NCBI GenBank assembly: GCA_905147135.1
Contig: LR990049.1
Location: forward strand, 19,547,428 to 19,611,427
Direction: 5' to 3'
DNA: 64,000 nucleotides
From: Blastobasis lacticolella
Lineage: Eukaryota; Arthropoda; Insecta; Lepidoptera; Blastobasidae
The position numbers and the translations under genes were made by a program. Under the pieces are notes generated by a model, which was not told where the DNA came from, ran no database searches, and saw only the letters and a list, made by a program, of their open reading frames with translations. Shown piece after piece: positions 12,097 through 24,651 of this stretch (its first letter is position 1; every line of letters begins with the position of its first letter).

Positions 12097-12780
12097 ATTG
12101 TAGTGATTTTCGATACAATAATTGTTTATAACTTGTAAATGTGATTGGATTATATTGACGTATAGTTTCGTATGAACATAACGAAAAACTGTACGTCTAA
12201 CGATGCTTGCGAGTTCCTGGTCTGAGGAAATCCTAGCTGGTCTGCCTTTAAGACATTAATTAGTAGTTGCACGAAACCCCTCATTGGAATGCTAATCCTA
12301 TCCTTCAATGCGGGACACCATCACTATCATTACCCACGTGAATGTACAGGTGTCTCCCCCTCTATCATAAGTTCAGAACATACTTCTTTACTGTTCCATA
12401 ATATACCTATGCTCAGAACATACCACTTTAATGTCCCATAGATCTAATATGTGAATATACCTACCTACATAATCTGGAGTCTAGATAAACCCAGTTAACG
12501 GAGTAGGAGTACTAAAGGATAACACGTGCGTAGTCGGCTCGTCCCGCTCCCCGGGACGGGCCCAGATGAATATTTCAACGCGTTAACGGGTCCGGGGCGA
12601 AAGGCGTCACGGCAAATTGGCGCCCACATACGCCCACTGGACGCCGTTACGAATTCTGGAGTAGCAAGAAGTGAATTTGGAAGACTGTCGCAATATCAAC
12701 AGATTCTAAATAACCCAACCGACTGGAAAAGTTGGAATACCACCGACCAAGTTTATATATACTCAAATGTTTTCTAAATA

Positions 12781-12885
12781 TATTCTTCTTATCGAGTCGA
12801 TGGACTAAACTCTGACATACAGTTTATTCGCCCAGTATTCGGCGACGCATACAGCGTTTGGACTGGCCTCGATGGTACAAGTGTC
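12781..12885 (+). repeat. Dispersed repeat M, copy 2
   Basis: TTCTTCTTATCGAGTCGATG and TTATTCGCCCAGTATTCGGC then GACGCATACAGC. Function unknown. Confidence 0.6.
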
Positions 12886-12889
12886 ATGG

Positions 12890-14240
12890 TACGAGGTGGT
12901 CTATAGTTTGCGGAGATATGCCATAAGGAATTTTCTTTACATCGGCCCACCTGGGTTCGCAGCCTATTTAACGCCTTCTACGTTGGCCACGGAAGTTTGT
13001 TTTCGGGTGGGAGCTTTTCAGTAGGAGGAATAAAGGCGGGGTTGGAAAATTTATTGATCCACTGGTTTCTTCTGGCTGTGGGGGCGTCACTTTCGCAGCC
13101 AGTGGTGGTTGCCAAGAAACTGGATCGGCTTTTCAATCTCTTGACAGTAGGTTTCTGACCATAGAGAGGGTGCCGTGAGTCCGTTTCCTGTTTGCGTTTC
13201 TCAGCTGCACTGGCTATCTCTCTGCGGACGGCTGGTAGAAAAATGCCAGCTAGTGGATACAACTTACTCACCTACACGTCGCCGTTCACGTCGAATTTAT
13301 AACACCCCTCCTTTTTCATCGTGGGTTGAAAATGTATGTGATCGGTATTTCTTGTGCATATATGATTAAAGCTATAGCAATTGGCTACCACTATACCCAA
13401 AAAAGGTTACTAAATTGTTCCTGACAGTTCCCTACCTGGAGGTCAATAGGTATGACTGGCCACTGTGAGCTTTGTGTATGTAATGGCTTAAATTGTTCCT
13501 GACATTTTCCTAAAGGGAGGTCAAAAGATATGACCGGCAGCTGTGATCTGCCAGTTCTTAAATTACACTCTACTTTCCTATGAAGTGTCACATAATTCGT
13601 AAAATTTATTGGCAGAAAAGCGTAACCTAACCCTTTTAAAAAAATGCCACAATTCCTTTGGAATGTTGGCATTTTAGGCGTGTAGGCGAGGAAAGAAAAT
13701 GTTTACCTTCCCTTTACCGTTCCCATTCCCACCTTACAAGACTGAAGCTTAAGGACGGCGTTAATTAAAAAGCAGGCGGGTCGTCGGGCGTCTTTGTGCT
13801 CGGATACCGCTTTTGAATGAACATAGCCTTACTGAGATGTGAGACTTGTACTTGGATATGTGACTGATGTGGGCGGAGAATAAAAGTCAATGGGCAACCT
13901 AAGAATTGCCGACGTTCTTAGTGCAATATTTATACATACCTCGAGTGGTAATTATGTCGTGAATGAACGTGAGACTAAATAAAATAGCTATGTAGTTTCT
14001 ACTACTCGAACTACAGTCGACTGCAGATCGGTCGGATCTAAAAGCATAATATGTTTTCGTGTTAGGATGGGAATCGGAACCCGGAACACTCGCTTAATAT
14101 ATATTTATGAAAAATGTTTGTTTTAGTTTACCACAATAAAGAATACATCAATCAATCAGTATAAGTATTCAACATTAAATTGAAAATAAAAAGAAACACG
14201 CCAATATAGCACTCAATCCAATGAAGATTAAAATACACCA
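12890..14240. other. Mostly unassigned stretch
   Basis: Contains the 76-bp units at 13.4 kb and an AT-rich LINE-tail-like end near 14,100-14,160 (CAATAAAGAATACATCAATC). No convincing gene. Confidence 0.4.
13405..13560. repeat. Two diverged 76-bp units
   Basis: AAATTGTTCCTGACAGTTCC...GACTGGCCACTGTGA and AAATTGTTCCTGACATTTTC...GACCGGCAGCTGTGA follow one another. They make an apparent frame on the minus strand with an internally repeated peptide, which I take as non-coding. Confidence 0.6.
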
Positions 14241-14242
14241 AG

Positions 14243-14302
14243 ACCGGAAGGCGGACCCCGGGCCCTCACTTACCGCGCGGGAGCCAAGATAATGATGATG
14301 AT
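14243..14302 (+). repeat. SINE-B 3' tail fragment
   Basis: AAGGCGGACCCCGGGCCCTC then GAGCCAAGATAATGATGATG; about 60 bases of the SINE end remain. Confidence 0.6.
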
Positions 14303-15133
14303 CTAAAATACACAAACCGTAGATAAAGAGCCATCTCTCCCAACACCTGAATGAGGCGTAATATAATCAACGCAATTAGTAATCCGTGTCGGCAGGCTAA
14401 TATTCCAAGGAAGTAATTAATTTCACATCTCTACCCCGCCCAGATTGTGCCAGAGTTGTTCTTATACGGTGTCCGGGGACGCTTGGTGTTACAGATAGGT
14501 AGGGGTTCCCAATATTATACAGTTTTGTACTGCGACGTATCTTATTAGACATAGACTTACACAGCACTTTATTCGGTTCCTGTTTAAGTATGATGTTGGA
14601 TAGAACCGCCGTGTCGGAGTAGAGTAGTTTCAGGGTTAAGATATGTTATTCTAATTTATTGTCGAATTTAAACAACGTCGGTGTTGTGGTTCAGAGTTTC
14701 TGCGTCATACCTTGTCTAATTAGGGTTTGTCGGAATTCAGTGTTTGACTCGTGCTGCGGGCTCACTTTAAGAGATGTTATTATTTTTGCTACGCTCTCGA
14801 AATGAAGATGAACCGAACCGCTTTTGCTCAACTTTTGTAATGTATATAAAAATGTGTAATGGCTATAAAATGGAACGCTTTGCCTGACTTGGAAACCATA
14901 GGTTTGGGAACCATTGAATTAGGCAGTTGCCAGTTCCTACTGGAAACTGCCAGCGAAGAGGGCAAAAAACGTGTTAATTACATGTCGTGTTCAGTTCAGT
15001 TCCCTCCATGATGGATTTCTTATACTGCCGGTGATTTGGTGGACTGGCCTGCGAGGACGGTGAACGTTAATGTACTTTGCTGTACGAGGTCTTAAGGGCC
15101 ATATGTTGTACATCAAATCAAGGTATCATTATA

Positions 15134-15318
15134 CCGGTGCTCTCGCACACGAGGTATTTACGCAAGGTATTAAGCGTGCGAGGGCCTGGGGTCCGCCTTA
15201 TACGATCCAGGATTTGGCAGATCAGGTAATTACAGTGGAGCGACTGCAATCTGACCTACGTGACTTTGCTACCAGGGGCGCCTTACCAGATTGCACAATG
15301 GTTACTCATTCTGTCGCC
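15134..15318 (-). repeat. SINE-B copy with a 27-bp tail insertion
   Basis: 3' half of SINE-B. Its tail hairpin region carries an extra segment, in SINE orientation ACGCTTAATACCTTGCGTAA, shared only with the 61.6-kb copy. Confidence 0.72.
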
Positions 15319-15784
15319 TGTATGTGCAGATTTCATCATACTTACTTCAAATCAAGGTGCTTTATTTTTGTATAATCTAGTACCTAATATGTAGATTGTA
15401 GATAAAATACTTGTAGAAAACTAATAAGATTAGTGTCACCTGTCAGGTGCGATAACGAAATCGCTTTATTTACTCATTGTATGTCAATTCGATAGTATCT
15501 GACTTCCCCTATGGGAAAGTACGGGTGTGAGTGTGTTTGTATGTATTATGATTCAAAATGGCCCACGCCCAGTAGGCGGCTTCGGGTGGACGCCGCTGCC
15601 TGTGATTTGTGTCTATTGTCCTGTATTGGACATTGCATACATTTGTTTCGTTTATTTGTGTAGGTTTTATGGAGTAACGGTTCACATTTTTCCTCTTGCT
15701 ACGATCACAATACACTAATATTCATGTAGTATTATGTTACGGTCTTGATATGTAGAGTGCTTGGTATAACCTAACAGTCAGAAT

Positions 15785-15975
15785 AATGACGTAAAGCCCC
15801 CGACCAAGTTCACATAAACTCAAATATATCCTAAACTTCTAAACCGATTTTATTTACAAAGCTATGAACCATCTTGATTAATCTGCCTTTCAACTACAGA
15901 AAAACGCATCGAAATCGGTCTATCCGTTCGGGAGACAGACACCCAGAAACATACACACTCATTCTTGGTCGGGGC
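15785..15975 (-). repeat. Dispersed repeat also found beside the leader exon
   Basis: CCCCGACCAAGTTCACATAA, AAACGCATCGAAATCGGTC and ATCCGTTCGGGAGACAGAC match the order of 45,285-45,432 and partly 12,715-12,780. Orientation is uncertain. Confidence 0.45.
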
Positions 15976-16754
15976 TTAAAAAGAATAACAACGAAACCCC
16001 TTTTTCTACTAAATCGACGAAACAACACCTCCGCCTTATCATTCACACCGTGAACGGAAACAGAACGAAACACTGCGAGCATTAATTAGTGTATATTGCA
16101 AAACCATAAGAATACGTATGTACCCACTAACCTACTTTCGCTACACTTAGGTATTGAGCGATTATAATCTAAATATAGATATGTCATGTTACTCTTGAAA
16201 ACCAGTTGTTTCCGTTACATCACGGATTGCGTGGAAACCCGTAGACTACAGTTACGATCTAGATCTGAAACCTATTTAAAAGAGGGTGTGTAGTAAAACT
16301 CCGTTTTATCAATACTAAACAATGATTTATTCCGTACTATTAGTTATTTTAGTATTACAATCATCTTCTATACATAGCCGCCGAAAACATAATACACTCA
16401 CTCTTATAAATTATTCAAATGTCAAACGCTACCGAAGGTATTATACTCATACAGCCATCACTTGACTTATTAAAAAGGTTAACAAATCAGTACAATTTAC
16501 TAGATTAAGCTGGATACAATATTAATTAATCATAATAATACATTATTTTGAGCATTAATTAATTAGACCTTGCAGGTGTTATTAGTTTGATGTGTGTATC
16601 TGGAGTTCTGTATATGTGTGGCGGTGTGTGTCTGGCTGTCGCATCGTAGCTTCCGAACGGATGAATCGATTCCGATAAACGGTTTATTTGAAAGGCAGTT
16701 TAATCGATATGGTTCATCGTTCATTAAAATCGGTTCTCTAGTTTTGAAAAATAT

Positions 16755-16885
16755 ATTTGTAGTAGGCCTGCTGGAAGAGATTTCTTTCTAGAGATAAGCA
16801 GTGCCTGTTGTCTTAATCTTCTGTAACATAACGTGTATACTCTATCTTGTGAACAATAAACTGTTAAATAAAAAATAAAAATATA
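16755..16885 (+). repeat. Related LINE 3' end
   Basis: GTAGGCCTGCTGGAAGAGAT, GAGATAAGCAGTGCCTGTTG, ending AACAATAAACTGTTAAATAA. Matching minus-strand copy at 18.74 kb. Confidence 0.6.
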
Positions 16886-16984
16886 TTTGAGTACCTATGT
16901 GTAAACTAGGTCGGGGTTTTCCGACGTTTTTCAGTTGGTTAGGTCATTAAATACTCATAAATCACAAGTATCACCAAATATACA

Positions 16985-17485
16985 TCATAAATCACATTTT
17001 ATCAGGTGGTAGGACTCTGTAAAACCTGAGGAGTCCGCCTGGGTAAGTACCACCCAGGCGTTGCCTTATTCTCCTGCAAGAGAACAATAAATCATCAAAG
17101 CTATATTTTGTTCCTTAACGTTGGTTTTATGGCCTTTACGACGTCGTTTTCTGTCGCAGATTTTGGCTCTTATAGCCCATTATGATATATTCGTATTTCA
17201 ACGAATCCATATCATAAGGTGGTGGTATTCTGTCACGACTGAGCAGTCCTCCTGGATGAATACAACCGCGCCGCCAAGCAACAATGCTTGCATTGAAGAA
17301 TAAGGTAGCCAGCGCAATTACAGGCATGAGGCATTTCATCTTAGTCCTCTCAGTGAGCACCTGCAGTCTGCATTTTTGTTGCCTGCAACCTAAATGCATG
17401 AATCATAGATGTTATGGGCGACAGTTACCGCTTAACATCAGGTGGGCTGTCTGCTCGTTTGCGACTCACTGCGTAGTATAAAAAA
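16985..17485 (+). repeat. Dispersed repeat C (head and body)
   Basis: GAGGAGTCCGCCTGGGTAAG (17,028) and a second head at 17,215-17,280, then AAGGTAGCCAGCGCAATTAC, TGCCTGCAACCTAAATGCAT, TTATGGGCGACAGTTACCGC and CAGGTGGGCTGTCTGCTCG. Copies recur at 7.4, 52.1, 53.0 and 59.6 kb. The body may be the 3' end of a LINE or SINE; no frame supports a protein. Confidence 0.6.
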
Positions 17486-18739
17486 TCAATAAACCCAATT
17501 TTTTACTCGCTAGGGAAAATCAATAATCTCACTACATTACGTTAATATGCTTTCTCAAGATGAATCAATTGCAAGGTGTAAACTAACCTGAGTCAAGTTT
17601 TCCCATACTTTCAATTTCCGCGCATAATTTTCCCATAATTGTGGGAAACCGGTCCCACCCAGCGCGTCAAAGCCAAGATGACACATTGACCGAGTCACGG
17701 CGGACTGGTTGCCGGTTGCATCACCGCCGTGGGAGGCTGGCTATATTAGCGGTCTGGTGAAGCATGCGAAAGATGCAACATCGAGGTTGTTCCGAATTTG
17801 AACTCGCTTGAATTATGTTAGATCATGATGATGTAGTAACTTTGAGTAGGTAAGTTTGGCGTGTTTTGCATGAGTGCGCCATAAGAGTAAAATTCCTGTG
17901 TAATTCATTAATTTATATCAAACTCCTGGGGGGTCCAGGGTGCGCTCTAGGGGTCTGAGGCACAGCTAACGGACCCTTTTTTAAGTAACTTAATGTGCCA
18001 AATACCTTGTGACTTGCTGTAGCTGTAAAGAAAAATTTCTGGAAGTCAAGCTGCGCCGCCGTGAGACTTGGAGGCGTTTATTATATTTTTGTTTTGTGTA
18101 ATAATAATAATACTCTCTTTATTTATATAAAATACAGTGAGGTACATGTTAAAATGGCAGGTGTGATAAGTACATAACAATTTTTGTTGCCCTGCTTCCC
18201 AAACTAGGAATAACCTGTATCTTCGGAATCAGTGAAATCACCCATGGCGCCACATCATATTTTAGATTATGGTAAACAATTATTAAACTTAAGAAAGAAA
18301 GAAATATGAGATTACAAAGATATACTACATAATCTTAATATTGTGGTAACGGTTAATGTAAAATAAAATCCATTCTACGTGCTTGTGTAGATACTTAACA
18401 TCCATCCCTATAACTTTCGTGTAACTCTAACATTGCGAAGAAATAGTACCAAGTGCTACGCATTTAAAACTAATCCTTACGCATGGCCTCGCAGTGTGAC
18501 AACCCACTCAAGGGATTAGCGGGAGCGAGCGAAGGATGGGTCACTACGTTAGGCTTAAGCCGGGAATCCTACCAAAGTGTCTACACAATAATACCATCCT
18601 TTTTCGTAGTTCTTTCTTAGTTGATGGCAAATACTACAACTTCGTCAATCAATGAATCAAGTTTATTTATCAGCATCCAACGCACGGCGTTAACAACGTT
18701 GTCGGAGGCTGTCATCAGATTCTCATCACCACGTCCTGT

Positions 18740-18862
18740 ATATTATTTATTTAACAGTTTATTGTACAAAATATAACAAATACGGAGAGTACAGATTACT
18801 TATGACACAACAGGCACTACTTATCTCTAAAAGAAATCTCTTCCAGCAGGCCTACAAAAGAG
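18740..18862 (-). repeat. Related LINE 3' end, minus strand
   Basis: TATTTAACAGTTTATTGTAC to AAATCTCTTCCAGCAGGCCT; inverse of the 16.8-kb copy. Confidence 0.6.
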
Positions 18863-19129
18863 ATATGTGAAAACTAAACGCGGATAAGACGTGCACAATG
18901 ACTATAATTATAATACTATAACTAAATACATACATAAAATTCTATACTTACTATACTAATATACCATAAAAATAAAAATATAATATTATTTGTTTATGGT
19001 GTCAGATAGTGTCAATAGATCAAAGTGTAATGAATAGTCCGCTTACAAGTGCTCTATTTTGTGTCAACATTTTTACTAATCCAAAATGAAATCTTTGAAA
19101 CCACGAGCGAATTAGTTAAAATCGTTATC

Positions 19130-19295
19130 AACCGCTTTGGCTCGACCTTCTACTGCGTACAGCTAAGGAATGGAACGTTTTGCCTGCTTGTGTGTCCCCC
19201 GAACACTATAAACAACCTGGACACTTTCAAGGCCATATTGAATAGTCTGTTTCTAGACAGGGCATGTTCCACCTTCGGCCAATCTACTTAGTTCG
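19130..19295 (+). pseudogene. LINE reverse transcriptase C-terminal fragment
   Basis: One frame reads RTAKEWNVLPACVSPEHY, the conserved segment near the C-terminus of Jockey/CR1-like LINE proteins. After it the frame shifts and stops, so this is a decayed end. It lies on the opposite strand from the large LINE just to its right, so it is a separate insertion. Confidence 0.65.
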
Positions 19296-19351
19296 CGTTA
19301 GTAGCTACAATACTTGACAACTATTTTACCTGAATAACCTAAGGTTTCGTA

Positions 19352-20638
19352 GATTTATTTATTTATTTATTTATTTATTGGAGTACCAACAGCCATATAA
19401 AACATCATAAATATTACATTAGAACCAACAAGCCAATTACAGGTCCTCGCTAGTAACAACAAAATAAAAATAAAAAGAAAAGCAAAACTGCCACGCAATA
19501 ATATGATGACAGAATATAATATTAAATTATTGCGTACCCAAGAAATAAAAGAAAATAAGGGAGAGTGTTTACATTATTCACAACACTGCACACCGCCTAC
19601 AGCAACCCATTTCACACAAACTAATAAGATATAATTAATATATTCCACCGCCTTAAACTAGACATGAAGTAGAAAAAAAAGAAAAATGTAGGTGGAAACA
19701 AATCAAAGAGTACCGTCAAAAAAAGACCGATTCAACCACCGCCTCACCGTTTCAAATTTGGTATTAAATAAATCAATGTCGCTCTCCTTGCACAACCCAT
19801 TGAAAAAGTTACAAGCGCGCCATAGGAATGTGTTTCGTCTGTAGTTTGTGGAAGCATTAGATACTGATAGAATAGAATTAGTACGCAGGGCCCTATTGGG
19901 GGGTCTAAGTGAAATTTCCTGTAGAAGACGGGGGCTATCAATCACGCCAGATGTAATTTTCAAAAGAAACACCACATCTGCAGTCTCACGCCTCTTATAC
20001 AAAGGTAAAAGGTGGTGCTTCCTGCAAAGACGAATGTAATCGTCAGAGCTAAAGCGATCCTTGGTACGAAAACATAAATATCGTATAAATCTTTTCTGGA
20101 CGTTTTCAATTCGGTTGATATATGTGGCATAGCATGGGTTCCACACCTGAGACGCATACTCTAAGTGGCTTCTAACATATGTGCAGTACAATACCTTAAA
20201 AGTTTTAACACAAGTAAAATCCTTAGAGGATCGCATGATGAAACCCAGGGCCCTAGAGGCTCTAGCAACGATACTGTCCACATGACCATCAAACAGAAGT
20301 TTGACATCGTGGATAACTCCTAGATCTCGCACTGCTACATCCCTACCAATCAATTCATTCTTCAGCGAGTAGTCATAGTGCAACGGATGACGTTTACGAG
20401 TGTAGGAAACGATGCTGCATTTAGAAGGATTCAGTTCCAGACTATTGGATAAACAGTACTGCTCAAGTCTGCAAAGGTCCGACTGCAAAGCCTCAGCGTC
20501 CCGCAAGGAATCAACATGGGCGAACAATTTCATATCGTCTGCAAAATATAGTAGACGTGCATGGCGGAAGCACAGATCGATGTCGTTCACAAAGATCACA
20601 AATAACAACGGCCCCAGCAAAGACCCCTGATCTATATT
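19352..20638 (-). mobile_element. 5'-truncated LINE carrying the RT fragment
   Basis: The insert consists of the RT frame, a 3' UTR of about 320 bases, and an (AAAT)n tail, seen as (ATTT)n on the plus strand at 19,352-19,379. The right edge lies next to a Helitron-like element starting at 20,642. I could not see a clear target-site duplication. Confidence 0.75.
19703..20631 (-). CDS. LINE reverse transcriptase, C-terminal half (Jockey/CR1 type), 5'-truncated
   Basis: The frame reads from about 20,631 (DQGSLLGPLLF) to the TGA at 19,703; the first ATG is at 20,620. It includes the RT motif QGSLLGPLLFVIFVNDI, the catalytic FADD box (YFADDMKL) about 25 residues into the ATG-started frame, a LELNPSKC motif near residue 64, the thumb region with LGVIHDVKLLFDGHV, and the SHLEYASQVWNP motif common to Jockey/CR1-like elements. 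The endonuclease and the N-terminal half of the RT are missing, as expected for 5' truncation. The remaining 305 residues have no stop, so the copy is fairly young, but it cannot transpose by itself. Confidence 0.9.
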
Positions 20639-20641
20639 TCA

Positions 20642-20835
20642 TCTATACTATCTAATAATATTATTATAAAGAGGAAAGGTTTGATTATTTGTTTGTTTGT
20701 TGAATAGGCTTCGAAACTACTGCCCAGATTTCAAAAATTCTTTCACCGTTGGGAAGCTACACTATCCCCGGGTGACATAGGCTATATACCCGTGTACCCG
20801 TAGTGGTACCCGTGCGAAGCCGGGGCGACTGCTAG
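20642..20835 (+). mobile_element. Helitron-like element, short non-autonomous copy
   Basis: It starts TCTATACTA after an A and ends GACTGCTAG before a T, fitting Helitron rules (5' TC, 3' CTRR, insertion between A and T). A possible 3' hairpin is CCCG...CGGG within CCCGTGCGAAGCCGGGG. A close relative is at 57,139. Confidence 0.65.
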
Positions 20836-21201
20836 TTGTATTGATAAAATTCATGACAGAAAATAGTGCACTCGCGAAGTTTCCTCCTTTGGTTATAATA
20901 GATCTGTACGCAGTTCCAATAACAATACTCGTATATAGCTTCAGACATCAAATTATTTTCCTATTTGGCGCTCGCAAGTTTTCGTAACAACTTTTCCACT
21001 GCATTAAGACGTAGACATCGACGCAAATAAATTCTGCTGGAGCATGAACCCTTGACGACGGCGGTTCAGTGAAGCGAGCCACGAGTGCGACAGAATTTTG
21101 TGGAAGTAATTTTTATATTCCCCGAATTGCCTTTCTTCGCAGAAACGCTGCGTCGGTTATGTGCGATCTTCCTTCTGTGATCATCATAGATCAATAGGGG
21201 A

Positions 21202-21610
21202 TAGGGTTGCCGAATCTAATATATAATTTAGTAAACTACAATATTTTTTGTTAAGATACCATAAGTAGATACATAGTAGGAAAAATCTACTATATTTTAG
21301 CAATACAGCGGCAACACTTTCGGGTATAAGAGCCATTCGGTAAAAAAATACACTTTTAATTATATAAAAAGTACCTAAGTACCTACGTAATTTAAAAATG
21401 TTTAACCATTATATTAAAAATGGGACACCCACGGCTCCTAAAAAAACCATTACATCATGAGGTGTCTGGTAGAATAGCATCAAAACTCTTCGACAAGGGT
21501 CAAAACTCATACATCATGTCATAATAGATACTATATTTTTGATATGGATACTATTTTTTGGACACCTTACATGAAAATATATATTCTTATTGAATTTTCT
21601 GGCAACCCTA
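21202..21610. mobile_element. hAT-like MITE
   Basis: Ends TAGGGTTGCC (21,202) and GGCAACCCTA (21,601-21,610) are perfect inverted repeats. Flanks ATAGGGGA and ATAGGGAC agree at 6 of 8 positions, fitting an old 8-bp hAT target duplication. The AT-rich interior has no transposase. Confidence 0.65.
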
Positions 21611-22588
21611 ATAGGGACCGAATGAATGACGGGGCCGTTTGATCTTTCCCTTTGTCTTACAGTTTTTCAAAGGGCGGTGATGCGGCGTCTTCCCTCTTAT
21701 CGGGGTTATCTTTTAGTTTTCTTAGATTACCAGGGTATATTGATTCGTATGTAATTTGTTTCTCTATGGCAAAGTGAAGAGAATCGAACGAAAGAGTGAA
21801 GTTGTTTGACCTATTGCGTGGCGTAACGCATAGCACAGGTATATTTTCCTTAAAAACGTATTTGCCTACTATGACTAGGATACTACTCATTCGTTGGAGA
21901 TACCTTCTAGTAATAGCTTTAGCATGACTCACAGCTACCGTGCGCTCTAGCGAGTCATTTAAATGACGTGCTTTGTTTTAAACGAGTTAATCAATAGATA
22001 GGGCTCGGTGATAACCGTTTTCATTGTCTATGGCCACTCATAAATCTTACCTAGTTAGGAGAGTGCATAACAACAATTCAAAATGTACGTTATAGCTACT
22101 CGGGCTATGATAAAACGTTTTGTGTTTGATATGTAAAATTATGGCAGTTTTTAAAATCGGTTTACCTTGACATATTATCGGCGTTTGTTACCGCGGTTAG
22201 TATTGGAAACAAACCCGACAATATGTGTAGTGAAATCGTAATGAATAGCCACGAAAGTCCTAAAACCTATAAGTACTGAAATCGCCCTCCAAAACCTATA
22301 TGCCTATGTATGTTTATCCAGATCTGTTGTTAATTATAACACGTAAATTTTTAGAAATGCCTAAAATACAAAATCGTTTACCCTGCAGACCTGCTAACGT
22401 AACAGAAGCAGGCTTTACCTTAAAGCAAGGCATTATCACCCCTAAGGCAAGGCATTACAGTGATCCGCCACCAAACGCATGAGTCACCAGGGAGACACAA
22501 CCGCCCAAGGATACGCGATTACTGCGCTAGAAACGGTATGATTAATATCGACAAGGATGCCGGTCGCGAGCACGTGCTCGATTCGTGT

Positions 22589-22990
22589 GGAGGTCACACG
22601 CGAGGGTGAGCGTGCACTAGAGGATGTGTGTATGGTGGGTATGAGTTCTCGGTGTGGTCAGTCAGGTACCGTTACGTCGAAAGCAGGGTAAGGGCGTGGA
22701 GGTCACACGCGAGGAGGGAGTGTCGTGCACCAGAGGATGTGTGTATGGTGTGTATGAGTTCTCGGTGTGGTCAGTCAGGTACCGTCACGTCGATAGCAGG
22801 GTAAGGGCGTGGAGGTCACACGCGAGGAGGGAGTGTCGTGCACCAGAGGATGTGTGTGTGGGTGTGTATGAGTTCTCGGTGTGGTCAGTCAGGTACCGTC
22901 ACGTCGATAGCAGGGTAAGGGCGTGGAGGTCACACGCGAGGAGGGAGTGTCGTGCACCAGAGGATGTGTGTGTGGTGTGTATGAGTCCGC
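22589..22990 (+). repeat. Minisatellite, 113/114-bp unit, about 3.6 copies
   Basis: AGGGCGTGGAGGTCACACGC recurs at 22,691, 22,804 and 22,918, with a partial first copy from 22,589 lacking the AGGG-CG start. Each unit has GAGTGTCGTGCACCAGAGGA, a GTGTGTATG run and GTTCTCGGTGTGGTCAGTCA. Later units differ mainly in the GTGTGTGTGG run. Unit lengths of 113 and 114 change frame, so the frames crossing it are not a protein. Confidence 0.9.
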
Positions 22991-23063
22991 CCCTCTGGTG
23001 TCGCCATGGACAGCAGTGACCAATTACTATCAGGTCACTTGCAAGCTTGGTTGCATATCTATT

Positions 23064-23152
23064 ATAAAAATACATAGCTACAAACCCAAAAAAACTAGCG
23101 CTGTTGTTATAAAAAATCAATAGCTACAAACCCAAAAAACTAGCGCTGTTGC
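23064..23152 (+). repeat. Tandem duplication, about 45-bp unit
   Basis: ATAGCTACAAACCCAAAAAA then CTAGCGCTGTTG occurs twice, from 23,083 and 23,127-23,128. Follows the minisatellite directly. Confidence 0.7.
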
Positions 23153-23409
23153 CGAAATAGCACCGCATGCAATCGACTCCAATTAATCACAATGTCCATT
23201 CCTTACGAAAATAACTCACACCGTTGATGAAATATTTCAGAAGTCATAAAGCTAATGTTGACCATTGCCTAATGATATGGTGACTGGAGGTTTGCGTCTA
23301 TTTTTGGGATTTTAAGTGTATCAATGGTAGGTGAATTATTGATTTCATTATTACGAAAATAGCTGATACGGTAAACTTATAGGAGACCATTAGTGAAGAC
23401 GTTTCTATT

Positions 23410-23455
23410 TATGACATTATAGTTAACTTAAAAACATTATAGTTAACTTAAAATT
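23410..23455 (+). repeat. Tandem duplication of ACATTATAGTTAACTTAAAA
   Basis: The 20-base unit occurs twice almost back to back. Confidence 0.75.
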
Positions 23456-23514
23456 TGCACAATACTCGATATTGCTACCACCGCTCGTTAAATAGCTCAT
23501 TTCGGACTATCCAA

Positions 23515-23632
23515 GGTAAGGTTAGCTGGAAGAAATCCATTGTGGGACAAGCCCGCCTTTGCGATGTATATTTATTTTCTTTTGTTATTGTTCTTTATGT
23601 AGTTATACGCAATAAAGGGTTTACATACATAC
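23515..23632 (+). repeat. Related LINE 3' end
   Basis: GTTAGCTGGAAGAAATCCAT, GGGACAAGCCCGCCTTTGCG and GCAATAAAGGGTTTACATAC, the usual 3' UTR end of insect LINEs. Confidence 0.6.
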
Positions 23633-23854
23633 ATGCATTTCTTGATACGATTTTTATTGCTGACCTCTCTAAAATTTAACTCTACCCGCTTTGAGGTACA
23701 TAGTTAGTTACCCATACAAAATTTCTCTTACCGTTCTTTTATTCGTTTGGGTGTTTGGTAATTGTATTGTGTGTTATACAAAAATGTATTCAATAAATTT
23801 TGTATTACACATACATACATGTATATATTTAAAGTTACCTATTCGTGCCTGTCA

Positions 23855-24020
23855 TTGCCGGGCACGGTCCGGTCGTGACTGGCGTGGGGTAAGTTTGCTG
23901 CTGCCATGGGGCGGCCAGCGTGTCACTGAGTGCTTCCTTCCTACTTTCCTACCCCCCCTCCTTTTTGACGATTGAAAGAGATATTTAATGTCCTAATGAA
24001 TAAATAAATTTTGATATTTG
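23855..24020 (+). repeat. Dispersed repeat K (LINE 3' end type)
   Basis: TGCCGGGCACGGTCCGGTCG, GGCCAGCGTGTCACTGAGTG, CCTTTTTGACGATTGAAAGA and an AT-rich tail. Inverted relative at 62.3 kb. Confidence 0.6.
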
Positions 24021-24651
24021 AATTTTGAATTTTAGAATTTTGTGTTGTAGAAATGACGTAATCCATTTAAGGAAATATAATTGTTATTAAAATATTTAAA
24101 TTAATCCAAATTTTGCTTGGTACCTAAGCATAGATAACAGAAAGAAAAATATTTAACACAGTCCTGCCTGAGTACCTCAATGCTTAATGGTAAGTCAAAA
24201 AGGTCGGGGCTATATTTTATTTTTATTTGGCAAATACTGACTCATTTCGAGGGCAAGTCATCTCAGATTATATAATATTTGGGTTGGGATAACCTCATTG
24301 TTTGATGTGGGTTTTCGCATACAAAGCACCGTCAGGTCTCTGCTGTATTTATATTTATTTTATTTTATTATGATTACTTATGTTCAGTAAGTCTGTTAGC
24401 AGAGGATTAGGTGAGATTTTCCTTGTTCGTCGCGATTTTTATTTTAATAAGTTAAGTATTGAATGATGAATGGCTTTGAGTGTTTAACGGGTACAGACAA
24501 CAATGAGTGCTTCCTCGTCTTTGGTCGCCACTCAAGGATACCAAAATTAAAAGTACATGCGCGTGACGAGCACCATGTAAGGTTGATGAATGTCAAAGAA
24601 GCAAGAAGATTAGTCAGGACTGTCAAGTGGAACAATGTGATCTCTGCCTCA

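Noticed and set aside
12526..12777. GC-rich 83-codon frame at 12.5 kb
   Set aside because: Could be an exon or CpG-rich element, but it has no splice borders or recognised domain and its 3' part runs into a dispersed repeat.
17635..17790. GC-rich patch with GAGTCACGGCGGACTGG
   Set aside because: Could be a regulatory element, but nothing specific such as a TATA box or initiator is visible.
22654..23123. Repeat-containing frames over the minisatellite
   Set aside because: The 113/114-bp unit changes frame between copies; no start context or homologue is visible.
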